Made by a program: the position numbers and the translations under genes. Below are positions 13,989-22,055 of a stretch of DNA of 52,780 nucleotides, in pieces. The DNA is from Mitsuaria sp. WAJ17 (GTDB taxonomy: Bacteria > Pseudomonadota > Gammaproteobacteria > Burkholderiales > Burkholderiaceae_C): the NCBI RefSeq assembly GCF_014174515.1, contig NZ_JACJUG010000030.1:1-52780 (forward strand), in the 5' to 3' direction. The notes below the pieces were generated by a model. That model made no database searches, was not told the origin of the DNA, and saw nothing but the letters and a program-made list of their open reading frames with translations. Position 1 is the stretch's first letter. Every line of letters begins with the position of its first letter.

Positions 13989-15257
13989 TCAGTCGGCGAT
14001 CAGGCTGTGCAAACGGGCCAGCAAGCCGCTGCGCTGGGCTTGCAGGTCGATGCGGCGCAGGCGCTGCTCCAGCACCTGGCCTCGCGCGCCAAGGACGGCG
14101 GCCAAGTCGGCTCGGCCAGCCTGGTAGCTGCTGAGCGCCAGCGCGACACGGTCCTGGGCCAGCGGCAGGGCATGGCCGTCCAGTCGCTCAACTTGCCGAC
14201 CCAGCGACTGCAGCTCCGCGAGTTCCTCTTCAAGCTCTTGCCGATGGCGGCGTTCGGCCTCCTCGCGCTCAGCTTCAATGCGCTCCAGATCGCGCTGCTT
14301 GGCCGTTGCGATGGGGTGCTGGCGCTTGCCCTTCTGCCAGGGAAGGTCAAAGCTCAGCTGGAAGGAGACCATGTCTCCCCATTGCGCGCCGCGGCGACTG
14401 TAGGCCACCTCCCACGCCCAGTCGCCCCTGGACTCGGCATTGGCCTCGTTGATCTCAGCCCGAGCCATGGCAAGCATGGCTGGATAGACGGCAAGCGCTG
14501 CATGGTGAGTCAGCCGGGCCTTGAAATCCTCCGGGGGCAGATCCGGCAGGGGAATGTCACCCTCCAGCGCTTCATCGCCTTGCGGTCCCAGCAGGCGTCG
14601 CAGAGTCGCCCGAACTTTGTCGGCATCGCGCTGAAGTTCGTCCTGGCGGTCGGCCAGGCTCAGGGCCTCTTGGCGGGCCATCAGCAGGTCCGTTGCGGGT
14701 GCACCACCGGCAATGCGAGCCGGCAGGGTGTCCTGCAGGCGCTGGTTCTCCACCTGCAGTTCATGCAGAAGCGCCCGCTTGTCCTCGAGGCTTTGTGCCG
14801 TGATCCAAGCCAGGTCCAGCGCCTGACGCACTTGCAGCCGCTGCACCTGCAGCATGGCGCGCTCACGCTCGGTGCGGGCTTGGGCCCCCTCCAGTCGAGC
14901 GGTGCGCTTGGCCTGGTTGGGGACCTCCTGCATCAGTGCGATGCGCTTCATGGTCATGAAGTCCCGAGAGAGACTCCACCGGTCCGTGCCGCTGGCAGGT
15001 AAGTTTTCGATGCCCAGCGACAGGCGCGGGTCAGGCAAAGTGCCGGCCGCGGGCTGGGCCGCTGATGCGCCCTCCAGAGCAAATTGCTGAGCGCGAAGCC
15101 CGGGGTTCTGGCGCTCGGCGAGCTGGCGCGCTTCGGCGTAAGTCAGGGCCTGAGCAGGCAGCATGAAGCTCAGGCAAAGGCTCAGCAACGCGCTGAGGCG
15201 CCGCGGTGTGAAAGCAGCAGGCAGCCCCAGGGGGCGACCGGTGTGGAATGTAGACAT
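13989..15257 (-). CDS. cusC: CusC/TolC-family outer membrane factor
   Basis: This is a 422-residue outer membrane efflux protein starting at the ATG at 15257 (MSTFHTG); an in-frame ATG at 15269 is the alternative. A signal peptide ends near LPAQA, followed by LTYAEARQLAERQNPGLRA, typical of these tunnel proteins. Long coiled-coil stretches rich in Glu, Arg and Gln carry the periplasmic helices, for example around AKQRDLERIEAEREEAERRH. It has no lipobox Cys, unlike E. coli CusC. It precedes cusB by 13 bp on the same transcript. Confidence 0.88.
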   Translation of the reverse strand: MSTFHTGRPLGLPAAFTPRRLSALLSLCLSFMLPAQALTYAEARQLAERQNPGLRAQQFALEGASAAQPAAGTLPDPRLSLGIENLPASGTDRWSLSRDFMTMKRIALMQEVPNQAKRTARLEGAQARTERERAMLQVQRLQVRQALDLAWITAQSLEDKRALLHELQVENQRLQDTLPARIAGGAPATDLLMARQEALSLADRQDELQRDADKVRATLRRLLGPQGDEALEGDIPLPDLPPEDFKARLTHHAALAVYPAMLAMARAEINEANAESRGDWAWEVAYSRRGAQWGDMVSFQLSFDLPWQKGKRQHPIATAKQRDLERIEAEREEAERRHRQELEEELAELQSLGRQVERLDGHALPLAQDRVALALSSYQAGRADLAAVLGARGQVLEQRLRRIDLQAQRSGLLARLHSLIAD

Positions 15258-15328
15258 GGGAGTCCTCAAGGAAGATAGCTATCGCAGCAAGGGGTCCGCG
15301 CGATGAGGGCGCGCGGCATGCGATCAGC

Positions 15329-15730
15329 TCAATTCCTGAGGACTAAGAGGCTGAGATACAGCGGAGGTTCACCCGCAGACCGACGAGCAATCGGCGCCTT
15401 CCCAGCGCGGACACTCGCGGGCAACAGCGGTAGAACCGGCTGCACGATGCCGAAGATGAGTGTGACTGCTGCGGGGTTGGGCTGTAGATCGGGAGCGCTT
15501 GTCAGCGGGGTGCTCTGGGCATCCTTGTCGCAATGGGCTTTGCAGAGTTGCGGCTGCTGGTCATCCATCGAGCCAGGCATGCCATCGCAATCGATCATGA
15601 CCACGGCCGCATGCTGGCGCGCCCTCTCCAGCTGTGGGCAGGCGTAGGCGGCCGTGGCAAGCTGCATGAAGAGCATCGCCATCAGGACGCTGGCGGAAAC
15701 CCAGCGGCGCAGACGCCTAGTGATGGTCAT
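15329..15730 (-). CDS. small exported Cys/His protein of the copper cluster (DUF2946-like)
   Basis: From the ATG at 15730 the product is 133 residues with a clear signal peptide (RRWVSASVLMAMLFMQLATAAYA). The mature part begins CPQLERARQH and has CDGMPGSMDD and CKAHCDKDAQ, a likely metal-binding Cys/His/Asp set. A C-terminal Pro/Leu segment follows. Proteins of this kind commonly precede cusCBA in Burkholderiales. Periplasmic copper binding is inferred. Confidence 0.7.
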   Translation of the reverse strand: MTITRRLRRWVSASVLMAMLFMQLATAAYACPQLERARQHAAVVMIDCDGMPGSMDDQQPQLCKAHCDKDAQSTPLTSAPDLQPNPAAVTLIFGIVQPVLPLLPASVRAGKAPIARRSAGEPPLYLSLLVLRN

Positions 15731-15860
15731 GGTTGCAAGGATAGTTCGGGAGGCGTCTCTCCAGTTGCGCTGTGTCAAGTGAGCGCATCGAGCTGCAGCA
15801 TCGACCGGTCACGGGGCGCCGGCTGCCCGACGGCTGTTGCGCAGTTGGCGGCCAGAAGTC

Positions 15861-16124
15861 TCAAGGCAGCTTCTGAACAGAGAACGCCAGATCCACGGTA
15901 TCGCCGAATTTGTTGGACCACCTCCAGCAGTAGTCCTGACCCAGTGCCGCTTCCAGCAGCCCTTTGGCGGACTTGACACCGTCCACCTTGGCGCAGACCT
16001 CCGCGAACTTTCCCGCGGTGATGGCCTGGGAATGCATGAAGCGTCCCGTTGTGTCCCAGCGAATATCGACCACATCGGCCACTGCGGTATTCATCGCTGC
16101 AATGCCCACGAGGGCCAGGACCAT
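15861..16124 (-). CDS. small secreted protein, possibly frameshifted start
   Basis: The 87-residue frame starts MVLALVGIAAMNTAVA, a signal-peptide core without the usual basic start. Its mature part DVVDIRWDTTGRFMHSQAI keeps two Cys and several Trp. Just upstream, another frame reads MKRIVQM, the missing basic start. The bases ATGCATG at the junction suggest a 4-bp duplication that breaks a protein beginning MKRIVQMVLALVG. Either a shortened signal is used or the gene is disabled. Function is unknown; it is probably periplasmic. Confidence 0.55.
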   Translation of the reverse strand: MVLALVGIAAMNTAVADVVDIRWDTTGRFMHSQAITAGKFAEVCAKVDGVKSAKGLLEAALGQDYCWRWSNKFGDTVDLAFSVQKLP

Positions 16125-16150
16125 GCATCTGCACGATGCGTTTCATCAGG

Positions 16151-16390
16151 TCATTTCTTGGCACGCAGTGCCTCGTTGAGTTGGTCTACCACCTCGGCCC
16201 AGTCAGCGTCTCGAAGGATCTCCTCGCGCAGCAGTGTGGCCTGCGCGACGGTCCAAAAGGGGGCATCCTCGAGGGCCACGCCACCAGGCAGTGGTGCATG
16301 CAGGGTCAGGAAGCTCGCGATCCCAGCGTCGTCGGCTTGCAGTCCAAGTTGCTTGAACAGGTCCGAGAATCTGTGAATGGGTCGTTCCAT
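16151..16390 (-). CDS. DUF2789-family protein
   Basis: The 79-residue protein has the DUF2789 pattern throughout: MERPIHRFSDLFKQLGL at the start, then LPGGVALEDAPFW, and REEILRDADWAEVVDQL near the end. The family is cytoplasmic, short and of unknown function. It lies between small periplasmic proteins and the P-type ATPase gene on the same strand. Confidence 0.85.
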   Translation of the reverse strand: MERPIHRFSDLFKQLGLQADDAGIASFLTLHAPLPGGVALEDAPFWTVAQATLLREEILRDADWAEVVDQLNEALRAKK

Positions 16391-16599
16391 CGTTTCACTC
16401 CAGCAACAGAGGTCAGCAGGATCAATGCCGCAAGGGGCTGCTCAAGGTGCCTGGCGGTGTCCTGAATCATGTGGTCGATACACCCGCGGGCATAGGCTGC
16501 TCCGAACCAACGCTCGAGTAGGCCCCGAAGCCGCATTGCGCTTCCCAGTGCCCGGCCGCCAGCTGCATCCAGTTCAGTCCGCATCGTGGCATGGCCCAT
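16306..16599 (-). CDS. questionable small ORF overlapping DUF2789
   Basis: The 97-residue frame has coding-like codon use up to about 16400 (for example GLLERWFGAAYARGCIDHM and LEQPLAALILLTSVAGVKR). It then runs in a different frame through the first 85 bp of the DUF2789 gene. It may be a real short protein or the end of a decayed gene. No family is recognised. Confidence 0.3.
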   Translation of the reverse strand: MGHATMRTELDAAGGRALGSAMRLRGLLERWFGAAYARGCIDHMIQDTARHLEQPLAALILLTSVAGVKRWNDPFTDSRTCSSNLDCKPTTLGSRAS

Positions 16600-16713
16600 G
16601 ATCAGTGTCGGCTTGGACCAGACGCAATGGATTATCCAGGAAGGCGAACACGGGCTTGACCGGTGCGGACAGCACCGTCGTTGCCTGGTGGTGCTCGTCG
16701 CAGGACAAGTCCG

Positions 16714-19020
16714 TCACCCGCGGCGCAGCCGCAAGGCGTTGGTGATGACGGAGGCCGAGCTGAGGCTCATGGCCAGGGCGGCCATCATGGGCGACAACAG
16801 CCATCCTGTGAACGGATAGAGCAAGCCCGAAGCGATGGGGATTCCCAATGCGTTGTACACAAAGGCGAACATGAGGTTCTGCTTCATGTTGCCCACAGTC
16901 GCCTCGGACAGGGCTCTTGCCGTCGAGATGCCGCGCAGGTCACCTTTGACCAGCGTGACCTGTGCGCTATTCATAGCAACGTCGGTCCCGGTCCCCATCG
17001 CGATACCCACATCGGCCTTGGCCAGGGCCGGTGCATCATTGATGCCGTCACCCGCCATGGCCACCACGCGGCCCTGATCCTGAAGGCTCTGCACTAGGGC
17101 CAGCTTGTCTGCAGGCTGGACCTCGCCGTGGACCACATCAAAGCCCAGCCGTGCACCGACAGCCTTGGCGGTTGTGAGACCGTCCCCCGTCGCCATGACC
17201 ATGAGGATGCCGGATTCTCGCAGTGCTGTCAGTGCCTCAGGCGTGCTGGGCTTGATCGGGTCCGAGACCGCCAGCAGCCCCATCAGCTTCCCATCTGCCG
17301 CGAGATGCATGACGCTGGCTCCTTCCGCCCTAAGCGCTTCTGCAGCGGGAAGCAGAGCCTTCACTTCGACACCAGACTGCTCCATCAGCGCCGTATTGCC
17401 CAACGCCAGTTGGCGGCCCTCAACCACGCCACGCACGCCGATGCCGGTGCCAGATTCGAAACTCTCCGGCTTGGACAGGGGCAGGCCGCGCGAGCGAGCT
17501 TCCTTGACGATGGCTTCGGCCAGCGGATGCTCGCTGCCCTGGTCAAGACTTGCCGCCAGGCGCAGTACGTCGGACTCCTGGACGCCTGGGGCGGCGACGA
17601 GCCGATCGAATGCGGGGCGCCCTTCCGTCAGTGTTCCGGTCTTGTCGATGATGAGCGCATCGATCTTTCGCAGGTTCTCGATGGCGGCCGCATCACGGAA
17701 CAGCACGCCGCTGGTCGCCCCGCGCCCGGTGGCCACCATGATCGACATGGGCGTGGCAAGTCCCAGCGCACAAGGGCAGGCGATGATCAAGACAGCGACA
17801 GCATTGACCAATCCGTAGACCCAACTGGGCTCCGGGCCAAACAGGCCCCAAACCAGCAGTGTCAGCACGGCTATGCCAACAACCGCAAGGACGAAGTACC
17901 CTGCGACGTGGTCCGCCATGCGTTGCATCGGCGCTCGCGAGCGCTGGGCCTGCGCCACCAGTTGCACGATCTGCGCCAACATGGTGGAGGAACCCACACG
18001 TTCGGAGCGCATGACCAAGGCGCCATTGGTATTCATGGTGGCCCCGATCACCTTGTCGCCTGGGCCCTTGACCACCGGCACAGGCTCACCGGTCAGCATG
18101 GCTTCGTCAACAGCACTTCGGCCTTCAACGACCACTCCATCGACAGGTACCTTCTCCCCAGGGCGCACACGAAGCAGGTCCCCCACATGCACATGGGTCA
18201 GGGGAACGTCAATCTCGACGCCATGCTCATCAATGCGCCGAGCAGTCTTGGGCGCCAGACCCAGCAGCGATTTGATGGCCGCCGAGGTCTGAGAGCGGGC
18301 CTTCAGCTCAAGGATTTGACCCAGCAAGGTCAGCGAGATGATGACGACCGCGGCTTCGAAGTAGACCGCGACACGTCCCATGGCCTGGAAGGAGGCGGGG
18401 AACACTTGCGGTGACACCGTCGCAACGACGCTGTACGCAAAGGCAGCCCCGGTGCCCAGGCCAATCAGGGTCCACATGTTCGGACTGCGGTTCACCACCG
18501 ACTGGACTCCGCGGACAAAGAACGGCCAGCCGGCCCAAAGCGCCACGGGCAAAGTCAAGACCATCTCCACCCAGCTCTGCGTGGCCATCTCGAACAACTG
18601 CAGTCGATGTCCCACCATGGCGAGCAAGGTGACCACCACCGTCAGTGGCAGCGTCCACCAGAACCGACGCTGGAAGTCCTGCAGCTCTGGGTTTTCTTCC
18701 TCTTTCAACTCGGGCAGGAGCGGCTCAAGCGTCATGCCGCATTTCGGGCAGTTGCCGGGATGGTCCTGCCGTACTTCCGGATGCATGGGACAGGTGTAGA
18801 TGGTCGCGTCGGTTGAAGTGGGTGCTTCAGGCTTGACCGACGTCGGCAATGCGGGTCCTGCCTTGGCAGGAGCTGGCATCACCACCGAGCCCTGGCTCTG
18901 TCGCGCCTGGTTGTGGTACACCGCATCAGGAGCGGCGGCGTCCGATTTCATATCGTGTTCATGCTTCATGCGGCTCTCGTGGACTGGGCCTCGGTCAATG
19001 CCTGGCAACGCCGACTTCAT
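16714..19020 (-). CDS. Cu/Ag P1B-type ATPase with N-terminal metal-binding domain (CopF-like)
   Basis: The 768-residue product exports monovalent copper or silver from the cytoplasm. A heavy-metal-binding segment at 77-96 (CPMHPEV ... CPKCGM) replaces the ferredoxin-like domains of classical CopA. The phosphatase motif TGEP is at 310-313, the membrane CPC metal site at 415-417, DKTGTLT at 459-465, the HP motif at 498-499, and GDGINDAPA lies in the hinge. All catalytic residues are present. The N-terminal 45 residues are His/Met-rich, and ATGs at codons 18 and 24 are possible later starts. It works with the Cus pump, which moves periplasmic metal out of the cell. Confidence 0.92.
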   Translation of the reverse strand: MKSALPGIDRGPVHESRMKHEHDMKSDAAAPDAVYHNQARQSQGSVVMPAPAKAGPALPTSVKPEAPTSTDATIYTCPMHPEVRQDHPGNCPKCGMTLEPLLPELKEEENPELQDFQRRFWWTLPLTVVVTLLAMVGHRLQLFEMATQSWVEMVLTLPVALWAGWPFFVRGVQSVVNRSPNMWTLIGLGTGAAFAYSVVATVSPQVFPASFQAMGRVAVYFEAAVVIISLTLLGQILELKARSQTSAAIKSLLGLAPKTARRIDEHGVEIDVPLTHVHVGDLLRVRPGEKVPVDGVVVEGRSAVDEAMLTGEPVPVVKGPGDKVIGATMNTNGALVMRSERVGSSTMLAQIVQLVAQAQRSRAPMQRMADHVAGYFVLAVVGIAVLTLLVWGLFGPEPSWVYGLVNAVAVLIIACPCALGLATPMSIMVATGRGATSGVLFRDAAAIENLRKIDALIIDKTGTLTEGRPAFDRLVAAPGVQESDVLRLAASLDQGSEHPLAEAIVKEARSRGLPLSKPESFESGTGIGVRGVVEGRQLALGNTALMEQSGVEVKALLPAAEALRAEGASVMHLAADGKLMGLLAVSDPIKPSTPEALTALRESGILMVMATGDGLTTAKAVGARLGFDVVHGEVQPADKLALVQSLQDQGRVVAMAGDGINDAPALAKADVGIAMGTGTDVAMNSAQVTLVKGDLRGISTARALSEATVGNMKQNLMFAFVYNALGIPIASGLLYPFTGWLLSPMMAALAMSLSSASVITNALRLRRG

Positions 19021-19045
19021 GCCGGCCTGGCCTGGGTGGGCCGGA

Positions 19046-19708
19046 TCAGCCCTCCGGATTCGGTGGTGCGATGCTGCCTGACCCGCGTGGGATGAAGCGG
19101 GGCGTCTGTGCAGCCCAGCGGCGGTACTCGTTGCCGAACTGCTGATTCAGCTCCTGCTCTTCGATGACGGCCAGGCGTGTGTACATCACCAAAAGGACCG
19201 GGAACATCAGCAGCGTCAGAAGCGTGGGCCACTGGGCCAGGAAGCCCAGCAGAATCAGTACAAAGGCCACGTACTGAGGATGTCGAATCCGGGCATAGGG
19301 CCCCACGGTTGCCAGCGTGTGACGGCGTTGTGCGTGATAGAGCACATGCCAAGCCTCGGACAGCAGCCAGAACCCCCCGCCCAGGAGGAGGTAGCTGGCG
19401 ATGTGCAGGGCACCAAAGTGCGGGTCGCCTTTTTCACCCAACAGCATTGACCAAAGATGACCTGAGTTGTGGGATAGCAGGTCCAGCCCCGGGTAGCGCG
19501 TCTGCAGCCAACCCGACAGCAGATAGATGGTCAAAGGGAAGCCATACATCTCGACAAACAGCGCGACGACGAAGGCTGAGAAGGCGCTGAAGCTGCGCCA
19601 GTCCCGAGCCGTCTTTGGTTTGAAGAAGCTGAACGCGAACATCACAAAGACGGCCGAGTTGAGGATCACCAGGGACCACAAGCCATAGGCGGGAGCGTCG
19701 TGGTTCAT
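19046..19708 (-). CDS. membrane methyltransferase-like protein (ICMT/PEMT family)
   Basis: This 220-residue protein has about five hydrophobic helices. The family motif GPYARIRHPQYVAF near residue 137 and the following acidic VIEEQELNQQFGNEY correspond to the SAM-binding end of isoprenylcysteine and phospholipid methyltransferases. Such genes often sit in bacterial copper clusters, but the substrate is unknown. Its ATG overlaps the stop of the DUF2933 gene. Confidence 0.75.
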   Translation of the reverse strand: MNHDAPAYGLWSLVILNSAVFVMFAFSFFKPKTARDWRSFSAFSAFVVALFVEMYGFPLTIYLLSGWLQTRYPGLDLLSHNSGHLWSMLLGEKGDPHFGALHIASYLLLGGGFWLLSEAWHVLYHAQRRHTLATVGPYARIRHPQYVAFVLILLGFLAQWPTLLTLLMFPVLLVMYTRLAVIEEQELNQQFGNEYRRWAAQTPRFIPRGSGSIAPPNPEG

Positions 19709-19947
19709 GGCGCTTTCCTTTCATCGCGATCGTCGCCATGCTGGTGGTGGCCACCTCCATGGTGATGGCCGCCGTGCATGAAGACATGCATCAGCGGGCA
19801 GGCCAGGAAAACGAGATAGGGCAAGACGCCCAGCAGGTGGGCTCGATGCTCCTCCCAGAGGAACCAGCCGGCCACACCGGCCAGCACGAGCCAGCCCAAA
19901 CCGAAACGGGAGCGCCAGAACGGCGTCCGCTTATGGTTGTGTTCCAT
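19705..19947 (-). CDS. DUF2933-family His-rich membrane protein
   Basis: The 80 residues contain two hydrophobic helices (GLGWLVLAGVAGWFLW and LLGVLPYLVFLACPLMHVF). The tail is dense in His (MHGGHHHGGGHHQHGDDRDE). This is the DUF2933 layout, commonly found beside copper P-type ATPases. The His tail could bind Cu (inference). Its stop overlaps the methyltransferase start by ATGA. Confidence 0.85.
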   Translation of the reverse strand: MEHNHKRTPFWRSRFGLGWLVLAGVAGWFLWEEHRAHLLGVLPYLVFLACPLMHVFMHGGHHHGGGHHQHGDDRDERKAP

Positions 19948-19963
19948 GACGGCTGCCCTCCCG

Positions 19964-20452
19964 TCACTTGGCCGTCGAGGCCGGACCTGCAGGCATGCAC
20001 TCCATCATCATTTCCATCATCATCTGCATCATGTCCATGCGCTGCTCCATGGCCTCCATGCGGGCCTTCGGGTCCGCTGGCATTCCCTTCATGCCAGCGC
20101 CTGCGCCCCTGCCGGACAACTGCTTCATCATCCCCATGCCGTCCTGCATCGCCTTCATGCGCTCGGCCATCAGTGCCTGACGCTCCTCTGGCGTCTTGGC
20201 GTCCATCATCTTCTGATGCGTGTCCTGCATGGCCTTTATCGTTGTGGCCATGGCCATGGCCATGGCCATGTCCTGGGCCGTTGCTGCGACAGCCTTGGGC
20301 GCCGGCTTGGTGGCCGGCTGCGCTGCAGCCAAAGCCCTGCCCTCGGGATGGTGCGCTTGGTGGTCCTGTTCATTCGCGGTCGCAGGCTTCTGAGCGACGG
20401 CGAGACCTGCAGCCAGCAGCAGCGCAGGAGCGATCATTGCAATCTTGTTCAT
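19964..20452 (-). CDS. Met-rich exported protein of the copper cluster
   Basis: From the ATG at 20452 (MNKIAMIAPALLLAAGLAVA) the product is 162 residues with a signal peptide. The mature protein has a His-rich start (EQDHQAHHPEG) and an AMAMAMA run encoded by four GGCCAT repeats near 20247-20270. Helices carry spaced Met (MKAMQDGMGMMKQL), and MMQMMMEMMMECMP comes near the end. Such Met arrays bind Cu(I) or Ag(I), so a periplasmic buffer role fits. I do not assign a named family. Confidence 0.75.
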   Translation of the reverse strand: MNKIAMIAPALLLAAGLAVAQKPATANEQDHQAHHPEGRALAAAQPATKPAPKAVAATAQDMAMAMAMATTIKAMQDTHQKMMDAKTPEERQALMAERMKAMQDGMGMMKQLSGRGAGAGMKGMPADPKARMEAMEQRMDMMQMMMEMMMECMPAGPASTAK

Positions 20453-20594
20453 GGTGCTCTCCGAAAGGTTGCGGCGAGGAAGGCCGACTGGGGTCCAAGT
20501 TGAAGGCACGCATGCTGCCCCGCCACCAGCACGCGCGTCATGCCGTGCGGTTTCGACGCCTCCCGACGAATGCTGGAGGCGTGGTGACGGAGGG

Positions 20595-21068
20595 CTAGAT
20601 GGTCAGCCTGAGCAGACGGATCGGGATTGGTGGCCCTGTCACGCAGCGAGGCACATCTGCGGGCAAGGCTTCCGCGATCTTCACTACTTCAGGCGTCCAG
20701 GCCAAGGTAGTGAACTGGACCAGCACCGGTAGCAGACTGCCGGGCGAGCCCAGATTCTTGGCAATGAAGCTGACGGTGGCGCGTTCGTCATCGCAGAACT
20801 TCTGGCAGGCCGCATCGTGATCCTGCGGTTCGGGTGCGTTCGACTCGACGGCGCTCTCGTCATCGCCATGATCGTGATGCCCATGGAGCGGCGTGGGATC
20901 GTCGTGATGAGGTGAAACAGGTTGACCGAGCGCCAAAGCGGCACTGCTGTCGCCTAAGGCGCAAGCGTTGGCCATGCCGGAGACCAGCGCGAACAGCCAG
21001 ACGAACAGCATCACGGCTGCAAGCCGTCGCTTGGTTGTCCTTTGAATCGTGGCGATCATGGAGTGCAT
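20595..21068 (-). CDS. DUF2946-like exported His/Cys protein
   Basis: This 157-residue product has a signal peptide (RLAAVMLFVWLFALVSGMANA) followed by Cys. The His/Asp-rich stretch PHHDDPTPLHGHHDHGDD and CQKFCDDERA are potential metal sites. A hydrophobic C-terminal region carries Pro pairs. The same overall plan is seen in the protein at 15329-15730. It is the first surviving gene of the copper cluster, and its upstream region is interrupted by an IS fragment. The ATG at 21059 is an alternative start. Confidence 0.65.
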   Translation of the reverse strand: MHSMIATIQRTTKRRLAAVMLFVWLFALVSGMANACALGDSSAALALGQPVSPHHDDPTPLHGHHDHGDDESAVESNAPEPQDHDAACQKFCDDERATVSFIAKNLGSPGSLLPVLVQFTTLAWTPEVVKIAEALPADVPRCVTGPPIPIRLLRLTI

Positions 21069-21220
21069 GCTCCAGCGAGCCTCTTAGCTCTGAGCCGATG
21101 TTGCGCCGGTCGCCTCGTGGCCACATTGACACGCATCAATCTCTGCGCCGCCGCAACGAATGGCGCGGAGGGCCTCAATTTGCAGCCGACTGCAATTCCA
21201 TGACGACAAGTCCGTTTGAT

Positions 21221-21455
21221 TGTTGACGCTCGCGCAGAACTGCCCCACGCAAACACACTGACCTGCTCAAGGATTGAGCAGGGGAAGCCGGAGTGATCAG
21301 CGTGGGCATGTTGGCCAAGATCAGACGAATGCACCGGCGAAATGGGTTGTCCATCTGCGAGGTGTGTCGGCGAACCGGGTTGTCCCGGAACACCGTTCGA
21401 CAGTGCTTGCGCCAGGAGGGCGTGACCGAACCCAAGTACCCCAAGCGAGACGCCG
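21221..21455 (+). mobile_element. IS21-family fragment (left end and start of istA)
   Basis: The fragment begins TGTTGACGCTCGCGCAG, an IS21-type left end. From the GTG at 21293 it encodes the N-terminal helix-turn-helix of the IstA transposase (MLAKIRRMHRRNGLSICEV, RRTGLSRNTVRQ, EPKYPKR). The match stops near 21455, so most of istA, all of istB and the right end are gone. It cannot move by itself. Confidence 0.85.
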
Positions 21456-21459
21456 TCAG

Positions 21460-21597
21460 CGCGGTGGCCGGTCCGGTCTTAGCCCCAGCTGAGGCTGCAA
21501 GTGCCAAGGCGGCGCCTCCAGCCAGCAGTTGGCGCCGCGTCAAGCGGGGGATCGACTCAGTGCTTGTGATCCGCATGGCCTGCTTGACAGTCCGCAC
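21460..21597 (-). pseudogene. Tat-signal 5' fragment of a lost exported protein (possibly copA)
   Basis: The minus-strand frame starting at 21597 (or the ATG at 21576) encodes a twin-arginine signal, LTRRQLLAGGAALALAASAGA. It then runs into the antisense of the IS21 fragment at about 21460. A Tat-exported multicopper oxidase, CopA, would suit this place at the head of a copper cluster, but only the signal survives and other Tat proteins are possible. Confidence 0.6.
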
Positions 21598-22055
21598 TAG
21601 GGACTGACTGCGGCGGGATGGCCTAAGGGCGGCCTGGCGGCCTCACTCGCAGCCAGGAACCGCGCTCAGGTCTGCGTCAAGCGCGCGCGGGCAGTCTGCT
21701 GCAGGGCTGTGCGAGAGGTGTCCATCAGGGGATCGGCCATGGCTTGCCTTGTCAACGGATTCGTTCTCTCTCCTCCCCTCCCCTCCTGCGGTTGGACGAG
21801 GATCATGGCGCCCAGGTGCTGGCCTCGCTTGATTCGATTCGCGGGGGCTCGGCCACACGGGTCGCATCCCTGCATGTCACGACCCAAATTGGGGGCATAA
21901 GTCTTCGACGCGCAGGGTGCTGCCCCCCTTGTTTGATGTCGTCACTCGCATGCAGCGTGGCATGAGCGGCTCGGCCGGCCTTGCGTCAGCGCAAGGTGCT
22001 GTTGCACCCTCCGTGGGACCGTCGCCACCCATTCGCTGGATTGAGCACCACCGCA
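21598..22055. other. non-coding stretch with a TTGCG-TCAG-CGCAA palindrome
   Basis: No convincing gene is visible. CCTTGCG-TCAG-CGCAAGG at 21979-21996 has the same core as the island boxes at 25323, 30780 and 40292. No TANATTG -10 element stands at the expected distance on either side. It abuts a second hairpin, GGTGC-TGTT-GCACC (21995-22008), so it could instead end transcription of the fusion gene at 22056. A short frame encoding MADPLMDTSRTALQQTARA near 21740-21669 has no recognisable relative. Confidence 0.4.

Noticed and set aside
17128..18414. Plus-strand frame of more than 400 codons
   Set aside because: Shadow of the P-type ATPase gene, whose motifs are all intact on the other strand.
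20247..20270. GGCCAT hexanucleotide repeat as a phase-variation switch
   Set aside because: Changes in copy number keep the frame and only add or remove Met-Ala pairs in a Met-rich protein.
21979..21996. TTGCG-TCAG-CGCAA as a fourth regulon promoter
   Set aside because: No TANATTG element at the required distance on either strand, and it adjoins another hairpin behind a stop codon, so a terminator role is as likely.
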